A stretch of DNA of 19,725 bases, from NCBI GenBank assembly GCA_002378125.1, contig DFRF01000185.1, forward strand, positions 1 to 19,725. The letters run 5' to 3'. The position numbers and the translations under genes are program-made. A model generated the notes under the pieces. That model did not search any database. It was not told where the DNA came from and worked only from the letters and a program-made list of their open reading frames with translations. Source of the stretch: Rhodospirillaceae bacterium UBA3470 (GTDB lineage: Bacteria > Pseudomonadota > Alphaproteobacteria > Rhodospirillales > Casp-alpha2). Below are positions 15,121 through 19,725 of this stretch, piece after piece. Position 1 is the first letter of the stretch; every line of letters begins with the position of its first letter.

Positions 15121-16280
15121 GCGCCACCTCGCCCACCGGCCCCCTGGTTGGGGTTCGGGTCATCGAAATGTCGGGTAAGGGGCCCGCGCCTTTCTGTGCC
15201 ATGCTGTTGGCCGACATGGGCGCCGATGTGATCCGCATCGACCGGCCCACTAAACCAGGCCGTGCCCACGATAACTACATCGATCCGCAGTTGCGGGGTC
15301 GACGCTCCGTGGCCGTCAACCTGAAGAACCCGGACGGCGTCGAGACGGTTCTCAAATTGGTGGAACAGGCGGAAGTTTTGATTGAAGGGTTCCGCCCGGG
15401 CGTCATGGAACGCCTAGGCCTTGGACCGGAAGATTGTAAGGTACGCAATGCAAAGCTGGTTTACGGCCGGGTCACCGGCTGGGGGCAGGATGGGCCCTTG
15501 GCTGGGGCGGCGGGCCATGATCTCAATTACATCGCATTGACGGGCGCGTTGCATGCTATTGGTAACGCTGGCATGCCGCCACCTGCGCCCCTGGCACTGA
15601 TCGGTGATTTTGGCGGCGGAGGTACTTTTCTCACTATCGGTGTCCTCGCCGCCGTCTTGGAGGCCCGGACGTCGGGCCGGGGCCAAGTTATCGATGCTGC
15701 CATGTTGGATGGGGTTAACGCCATGCTGAGCTTTACCCGCGGTTTGCACGCGGCGGGCTGGTGGCTTGATGAGCGGGAATCGAACCTTTTCGATGGCGGC
15801 GCGCATATGTATGCGAATTACGAGACCAAGGACGGTAAGGCAATCTCCATCGCGCCAATCGAGGTTGAATTCTATGACCAATTCATGGCAATCATGGGTA
15901 TCGACCCGACGGAGATGCCTGCCCGCATGGACCGAAAGGGCTGGCCGCAATGGAAAGAAAAGCTGGCGGCTATATTCAAGAAAAAGACCCGTGATGAATG
16001 GTGCGCCATCTTGGAAGGCACCGATGTTTGCTTCGCGCCGGTACTGACCATGGGTGAGGCCCCGGACCATCCCCACAACCGTACCCGAAAAACTTTCGTC
16101 CAGCATGAAGGCGTCATCCAGCCTGCACCGGCGCCACGTTTTAGCCGGACACCTAGTGCCATCCAGCGGCCGTCACCAAAACCCGGTGAACATACGGCAG
16201 AGGTCCTATCCGACTGGGGATTGGACGATGATACAGTGGCCGAATTGATCGACTCCGGCGCGGTCGGTGTATATGACTGA
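15117..16280 (+). CDS. CaiB/BaiF family protein, alpha-methylacyl-CoA racemase-like
   Basis: A 387-residue class III CoA-transferase-fold protein. The opening VRVIEMSGKGPAPFCAMLLA followed by DMGADVIRIDRP is typical of the racemase (AMACR) branch. The racemase catalytic set is kept: His134 (AGHDLNYIALTG), Asp164 (LIGDFGGGG) and Glu249 (IAPIEVEFY), each offset by 8 from His126, Asp156 and Glu241 of the Mycobacterium tuberculosis enzyme MCR. This favours epimerising 2-methylacyl-CoA thioesters over CoA transfer. The ATG overlaps the stop of the acyl-CoA synthetase, so the pair probably activates a 2-methyl-branched acid and then sets its configuration for beta-oxidation. Confidence 0.88.
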   Translation: MSATSPTGPLVGVRVIEMSGKGPAPFCAMLLADMGADVIRIDRPTKPGRAHDNYIDPQLRGRRSVAVNLKNPDGVETVLKLVEQAEVLIEGFRPGVMERLGLGPEDCKVRNAKLVYGRVTGWGQDGPLAGAAGHDLNYIALTGALHAIGNAGMPPPAPLALIGDFGGGGTFLTIGVLAAVLEARTSGRGQVIDAAMLDGVNAMLSFTRGLHAAGWWLDERESNLFDGGAHMYANYETKDGKAISIAPIEVEFYDQFMAIMGIDPTEMPARMDRKGWPQWKEKLAAIFKKKTRDEWCAILEGTDVCFAPVLTMGEAPDHPHNRTRKTFVQHEGVIQPAPAPRFSRTPSAIQRPSPKPGEHTAEVLSDWGLDDDTVAELIDSGAVGVYD

Positions 16281-16290
16281 AATTGACTTT

Positions 16291-16926
16291 TTATTTGGCG
16301 GCATTGGCGCTGCGCTTCTTGGCTCCGACCTCTAACATCAGGTGCTCCAGTGCCTCGACGGGCTGCGCGCCGACCAGGCCCTTGCCGGCGGCGAAGTACG
16401 TTGGCACCCCGGTCACGCCGTATTGATGCGATTTCGACCAGTCCCCATCCACCGCTTTCTTGAAACGACGTTCCTTGATTATCGCGCGAGCCTCGTCCAC
16501 GTCCAGGCCGGCCTTGGTGACGACATCCAGGATTACACTCGTGTCGCCTACGTTGCGGCCTTCGACGAAGTAGGCTTCGAAGAACTTGTCGTGGATGGCC
16601 TCGCCGCTGTCCTTGGTTTCGGCCCAAGTGCCGATTTCCTGGGCGATGCGAGAATTGTAGGTGTGCGTCCGGTCCTTGAACGGCAGCCCCTCAGCCTCAA
16701 GGAGACCTCGCATGCGGTTGTTCTTCTCGGCGATTTCTTCCGGGCCGCAACGAAACAAATCCTGTAGTTCTCGGCCCCCGGCCGGTGTTTCCGGGTGCAG
16801 GGGGAAGTGCACCAGCTTCACTTCGATGTCGTAGTTCTCTTTAATCTTTTTCAACCGGTTGTCGCCCAGATAGCACCAGGGGCAGACGTAATCGGTGAAC
16901 ACTTCAAGGGTGACGGTGGCACTCAT
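16291..16926 (-). CDS. DsbA-family oxidoreductase, FrnE-like
   Basis: A 211-residue thioredoxin-fold protein with an inserted helical domain. The redox motif C15-P-W-C18 sits in VFTDYVCPWCYLGDNRL, and the cis-proline loop GVTGVPTYFAAGKGLVGAQP (Pro175) is present. There is no signal peptide, so it should act in the cytoplasm, as FrnE and related DsbA-like proteins do. These proteins have been tied to disulfide handling or 2-hydroxychromene-2-carboxylate isomerase-like folds. The C-terminal helix ends with a basic tail. It converges on the racemase gene with 10 bases between the stops. The substrate cannot be told. Confidence 0.9.
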   Translation of the reverse strand: MSATVTLEVFTDYVCPWCYLGDNRLKKIKENYDIEVKLVHFPLHPETPAGGRELQDLFRCGPEEIAEKNNRMRGLLEAEGLPFKDRTHTYNSRIAQEIGTWAETKDSGEAIHDKFFEAYFVEGRNVGDTSVILDVVTKAGLDVDEARAIIKERRFKKAVDGDWSKSHQYGVTGVPTYFAAGKGLVGAQPVEALEHLMLEVGAKKRSANAAK

Positions 16927-17221
16927 TATCGGACCCTTCTAAGAAAACTGACATATCCTCTTGTTGCCTGACCTCAGGCTGGGCTGCAACACACGTTTTT
17001 CAAGGCTATCGTCGCGGGAAAAATATGTATACCAACTTAAGATATTAACCTACTGTTCCTCCCACAAAAACAGATGATTTTCTAGATATTTCACATCAGA
17101 TAACTGGTGTCGCTAACTCAACCTTCAAAAGGATATTTTATAGGATCCATGATATTTTTAAGATAGGTTAAATATCTTATGCCGGTGTTTTAATTGCCAA
17201 AGATTATTAGTCAAAGAAATC
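16927..17221. other. AT-rich intergenic region with inverted repeat; change in base composition
   Basis: No gene is recognised here. At its left end would be the DsbA-like gene's promoter; at its right end the promoter of the zf-TFIIB gene. TAAGATA (17159-17165) and TATCTTA (17173-17179) form an exact inverted repeat with a 7-base spacer, 43 bases before the next start codon. A further TAAGATA occurs at 17038-17044, so this may be an operator recognised by a local regulator. The DNA is plainly AT-richer from here to the right edge than on the left, which may mark the border of an acquired segment. Confidence 0.4.
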
Positions 17222-17617
17222 ATGTCAAACCGTAAACTATGTCCACGTTGCGCAGGCCAAGTTCCTTTGGTGGAGAGAGAATACGGTGCAGAACGTGTGG
17301 ATTTCTGTCTAAGTTGCCACGGAATTTATTTTGATAAGGGTGAGCTCGAAGGGCTCATCCAAATCATGTCAGACTTCAATTCAGTAAAACTGGATGAGCA
17401 AGAACTTGAAAATCAGCCATCGAGTGAAAGGAATTTCAACCCAAATTGCCCAAATTGCCAGGAGGCCATGCAGACCGATCAAGTAGGCCAAGTGTGGATT
17501 AATCAATGTTCTGCTTGTGGGGGGATATGGCTTGATCAGGGCGAACTATCAGCTCTCAGAGGCACTCAATTAATAATCCGAGATAATTTAGGCTTATTCA
17601 TTCGACTTGGCCAATGA
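17222..17617 (+). CDS. Double zinc-ribbon (zf-TFIIB) protein, possible partner of Doc-like toxin
   Basis: A 131-residue protein made of two zf-TFIIB zinc ribbons. The first has Cys7/Cys10 (LCPRC) and Cys29/Cys32 (FCLSCHGIYFDKGELE). The second has Cys76/Cys79 (NCPNC) and Cys96/Cys99 (QCSACGGIWLDQGELSAL). A charged linker of ~30 residues joins them, and a hydrophobic tail (TQLIIRDNLGLFIRLG) ends the protein. The repeated G-I-W/Y-x-D-x-G-E-L pattern is diagnostic. The stop overlaps the ATG of the following Doc/Fic gene by 4 bases, so the two are probably co-translated, the arrangement of an antitoxin with its toxin. Nothing like Phd is seen. A role as a novel antitoxin is inference from layout; zf-TFIIB proteins in general are of unknown function. 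Confidence 0.85.
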   Translation: MSNRKLCPRCAGQVPLVEREYGAERVDFCLSCHGIYFDKGELEGLIQIMSDFNSVKLDEQELENQPSSERNFNPNCPNCQEAMQTDQVGQVWINQCSACGGIWLDQGELSALRGTQLIIRDNLGLFIRLGQ

Positions 17618-18021
17618 TCCGTCACGTAAACAAACGCACAATTCTAGTGATTAACCGAATGTGTTGGCGTGAAACCGGTGGATTGAGGCCAGTCGGTCAA
17701 AACAATCTACGCCAAGGATGTGATCTTGGCTTTGTGGATGCTATTTCTACCAATAGCCTTTTTGGGGAAAAATTGTATCCAAGTGTATACCATAAATCTG
17801 GTGCGTATCTTTATTACATAACCAATCGGCATATTTTTCACGATGGGAATAAACGCACCGGGCTTGCAGTCGCGCTGACCTTCCTCACGTGGAACGGCTT
17901 CAATTTGCGACGCTTACCGCCCGAAGACACCTACCAGTTTGTGATTGATATTGCCTCAAACCAAGCCCCCACTGAGAGGGTTATAGATGAGGCAGCAGAT
18001 TGGCTAGAGACGTTGACTTAA
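17614..18021 (+). CDS. Doc/Fic-family (death-on-curing) toxin-like protein
   Basis: A 135-residue Fic-fold protein of the Doc type. The active-site loop RHIFHDGNKRTGLAVALTF contains His73, Phe75, Asp77, Asn79, Lys80 and Arg81, matching H-x-F-x-D-G/A-N-K-R. The family's N-terminal segment (MIRHVNKRTILVINRMCWRE then TGGL) and C-terminal helices (YQFVIDIASNQ, then IDEAADWLETL) are present, and the length is normal. Doc enzymes typically phosphorylate elongation factor Tu and stop translation. With a Gly before the Asn, as in Fic enzymes, AMP-transfer is also possible. No inhibitory S/T-x3-E-G/N helix is apparent in this protein or the upstream one. Its ATG lies inside the zf-TFIIB stop region (ATGA overlap), so that gene is the natural partner to test. 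The codon use is more AT-rich than in the left-hand genes. Confidence 0.88.
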   Translation: MIRHVNKRTILVINRMCWRETGGLRPVGQNNLRQGCDLGFVDAISTNSLFGEKLYPSVYHKSGAYLYYITNRHIFHDGNKRTGLAVALTFLTWNGFNLRRLPPEDTYQFVIDIASNQAPTERVIDEAADWLETLT

Positions 18022-18261
18022 ATGAACAAAGTCTTATGGAGCACCACACTCGTTGGAGTAAAACGACAAGATCGCAATTCGGTATTTTTTTACCTAACGC
18101 AGGAGTTTTTCAATTAAAAAAACTATTAGAATTGAATCGTCAGAACTCACAATATAGCCGTGATAATTTTTTCTAGTATCGTTGGGAATTGGGAATCAAA
18201 TGCAACATAAGAAATTGGTTGGCTTTCTTGCGGAGGCTTGGTCGACCTGAAATGAAAGTAG

Positions 18262-18834
18262 ATGGCAAGAGATAATATTTCGGGGATAAAAGGAGGGATC
18301 CTCAAGAAGGCCTTCCTCCTGCCTGGTATGATTATTCAATGGATCATGTATATGTCTGTTGGAAAACTACGATACGGCCAACTCCGCCAAAACACCCGAC
18401 TGGCACGCTCACCGTTTATGACCTGGGTGTTTTCTTCATTTGCCTGGGGCTATTTGGGGTTAACGGTATATGAGACCGAGAACCTACAGACGTATTTGCC
18501 GAGCAAATTGATTTCAGAATTAACATTTTTCTCTGGCGAACCCAAAAAGCTAAAGGGTGATCAATCACAACCAAAACGCGAGGCCGAAGAAAATCCCGTT
18601 CAGACATTTGATGCCAAAAAACCAGGTTTCGTTACTTCAAGCTCAGCGCTCTTTGAAAGCGCGAACATGCGCTCTAACGTAATAAAACAGCTATCCTCAG
18701 GCACTGAAATCAGGATTTTAGGAATAAGTCCGGATAGGAAGTGGTATCGTATCTCTTTTGAGGACCGTACGACGGGCCGTGAATATGAGGGTTTCATGAC
18801 TGTAAGTTCTGTCGCGCTTTTGGTGATCAGGTAA
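18262..18834 (+). CDS. Membrane-anchored SH3b-domain protein of unknown function
   Basis: A 190-residue protein. Residues about 16-34 (FLLPGMIIQWIMYMSVG) and 52-69 (FMTWVFSSFAWGYLGLTV) look like membrane segments. A charged linker (KPKKLKGDQSQPKREAEENP-like region, about 95-118) follows. Residues 120-188 form a bacterial SH3 domain (FVTSSSALFESANMRSNVIK, then QLSSGTEIRILGISPDRKWY and RISF), with the expected R-S/A-G-P-x... repeat-type turn. I do not know the family as a whole. The 240 bases before it contain only tiny frames without a ribosome-binding site, and the ATG has a weak GAAAG site. It starts a run of three same-strand genes encoding membrane or exported proteins, which may act together at the cell envelope. 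Confidence 0.7.
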   Translation: MARDNISGIKGGILKKAFLLPGMIIQWIMYMSVGKLRYGQLRQNTRLARSPFMTWVFSSFAWGYLGLTVYETENLQTYLPSKLISELTFFSGEPKKLKGDQSQPKREAEENPVQTFDAKKPGFVTSSSALFESANMRSNVIKQLSSGTEIRILGISPDRKWYRISFEDRTTGREYEGFMTVSSVALLVIR

Positions 18835-18896
18835 GACAAACCGCGTCTCGAAGAAACGGGAGCGAATGTTTTAACTTCGGTAGTAGGGGAAATTAC

Positions 18897-19547
18897 ATGC
18901 AATTCAAAAAGTATTTTTTTCGGATAGCGTTTGTCGGTTTAATCGCGTTGAACATTGTTACCTTTACCAGTCAGGCCTTTTACACAGCCGTCGTTGGCAG
19001 TCTAGGCATAGCTAAAACTGCTGCTCCACTGGTCTATAAGGGGACGAAAATGGCTACAAAGGCGGTGGTGAAAAGGTTCAAGGGGAAGCTTAGCAAGAGA
19101 TTAGCCAAGAGAGCGGCCATCAAGGTTGGTTCGGCCAGTGGAAAAGCTGTGCCATTCTTGGGTATTGCTTTGGTGGCGGGAGGCGTCACGTGGGCAATAT
19201 ATGAAATTTGTGAAGATCTCAAAGAATTACATGAGCTAGAAAAAGCGTTCGACCCGTTCGCGATTTTTAAACCTGAAGAAGAAAAGGTGTGTGGTCTACC
19301 CGTTCCGTCCGAAGCGCAAATCCGAAAGACGGTTCTGGAAAGCCCAGAATTAGTATGGAACCAAGCTAGAGACTTGCTGCCAAACATCCAGTCTTCAATG
19401 TCATTTAATTCCAAAATATTAGAGCCAGATTATAAGTCAATGATGGAAACATTGTCTTTTGGTTCTCATTTGGACGGAATCAAGAAGAAAATTGAAAATC
19501 AATCAGATGAAGTTCTCAAAGATCTAAAAGAAATTTATCAAAACTAA
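18897..19547 (+). CDS. Hypothetical membrane protein with a hydrophobic hairpin
   Basis: A 216-residue protein of unknown function. A hydrophobic N-terminus (MQFKKYFFRIAFVGLIALNI) is a signal peptide or anchor. A strongly basic helix follows (KGTKMATKAVVKRFKGKLSK, continuing RLAKRAAIK). Then comes a hydrophobic G-rich segment (AVPFLGIALVAGGVTWAIYE), an acidic helix (ICEDLKELHELEKAFDPF) and a mostly helical C-terminus. The pattern of a basic stretch, glycine-rich hydrophobic segment and acidic helix is found in widespread unnamed proteins of alphaproteobacteria and some pore-forming or toxin-like modules, but I cannot assign it. It lies 62 bases downstream of the SH3b gene and 43 bases before the next gene, so one transcript is likely. 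Confidence 0.6.
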   Translation: MQFKKYFFRIAFVGLIALNIVTFTSQAFYTAVVGSLGIAKTAAPLVYKGTKMATKAVVKRFKGKLSKRLAKRAAIKVGSASGKAVPFLGIALVAGGVTWAIYEICEDLKELHELEKAFDPFAIFKPEEEKVCGLPVPSEAQIRKTVLESPELVWNQARDLLPNIQSSMSFNSKILEPDYKSMMETLSFGSHLDGIKKKIENQSDEVLKDLKEIYQN

Positions 19548-19590
19548 CATAAATCCCAATGATTTTTCTTCAGGAGGGAGGTAAATACAA

Positions 19591-19725
19591 ATGAAAGCAA
19601 AAATAAGAAAGACATTTAATTTGACCTTTAGAAAACAAATTATATGTGCAGCGATCTTTGTATTAATGTCGCCAATAACCAGTTCATCATCAGATTTTCT
19701 GGATAAGGTGCAGGGCCAAACAAAG
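19591..19725 (+). CDS. Start of an exported protein of unknown function (cut by right edge)
   Basis: The 45 visible codons begin with a basic N-region (MKAKIRKTFNLTFRKQ), then a hydrophobic stretch IICAAIFVLMSPITSSSS resembling a signal peptide, then the likely mature start. The Shine-Dalgarno sequence is unusually strong (CAGGAGGGAGG, about 9 bases before the ATG), so translation is well supported. Nothing beyond the signal region can be assigned. It probably belongs with the two preceding envelope-protein genes. Confidence 0.65.
   Translation, partial: MKAKIRKTFNLTFRKQIICAAIFVLMSPITSSSSDFLDKVQGQTK

Noticed and set aside
17614..18021. Reading the Doc-like protein as a self-inhibited (class III) Fic enzyme
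   Set aside because: No S/T-x3-E-G/N helix was found in the protein's C-terminus, so this class is not supported.
18022..18117. 31-codon frame starting right after the Doc stop
   Set aside because: It has no ribosome-binding site and a random-looking product.
1..19725. CRISPR array, tRNA, rRNA, insertion sequence or prophage genes
   Set aside because: No regular repeats, cloverleaf sequence, transposase or phage structural motifs were seen in any part of the window.

Overview
The window looks like part of an alphaproteobacterial chromosome, perhaps Rhodospirillales-like. The reasons are the gene families (cytochrome c urate oxidase PuuD, PuuE fused to an OHCU decarboxylase, an FeS-type bacterial photolyase, a CaiB/AMACR-type CoA enzyme) and the GC-rich codon use over the first ~16.9 kb. 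No species can be named from sequence alone, and no rRNA, tRNA, CRISPR array or insertion sequence is visible.

1-6861 is a coherent purine-breakdown locus. On the minus strand lie a bifunctional allantoinase/OHCU decarboxylase (puuE), an NCS2 purine/urate permease, and an 8-oxoguanine deaminase that runs off the left edge. On the plus strand are hydroxyisourate hydrolase (uraH) and the membrane cytochrome c urate oxidase (puuD), with a LysR regulator divergent from puuD. Together they read as: import of purine or urate; 8-oxoguanine to urate (deaminase); urate to 5-hydroxyisourate (PuuD); to OHCU (UraH); to allantoin (C-terminal half of the fusion); to allantoate (N-terminal half). Two intergenic regions share an ATTGTTAT element that may bind the regulator.

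6870-9735 holds a DUF442/TIGR01244 phosphatase-like protein, an Lrp/AsnC regulator, a cupin related to thiol dioxygenases, and a crotonase-fold enzyme that lacks both hydratase glutamates. A ~575-base stretch with no recognisable gene follows.

10311-13156 is a stress/light-repair group on the minus strand: an exported Cys-type glutathione peroxidase, then an operon of a DUF3429 membrane protein, a 50-residue DUF2256 zinc-ribbon protein (TTG start, easily missed) and an FeS-cluster photolyase whose four cluster cysteines fall at the same residue numbers as in Agrobacterium PhrB.

13579-16926 encodes an acyl-CoA synthetase translationally coupled to an AMACR-like racemase/CoA transferase (4-base ATGA overlap), convergent with a FrnE-like DsbA-family oxidoreductase.

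From about 17 kb to the right edge the DNA becomes visibly AT-richer and the genes become poorly known: a two-ribbon zf-TFIIB protein overlapping a Doc/Fic toxin-like gene, then a membrane-anchored SH3b protein, an unknown membrane protein and the start of an exported protein. This end looks horizontally acquired. The zf-TFIIB/Doc pair is the best candidate for an undescribed system, because no Phd-like antitoxin is visible.
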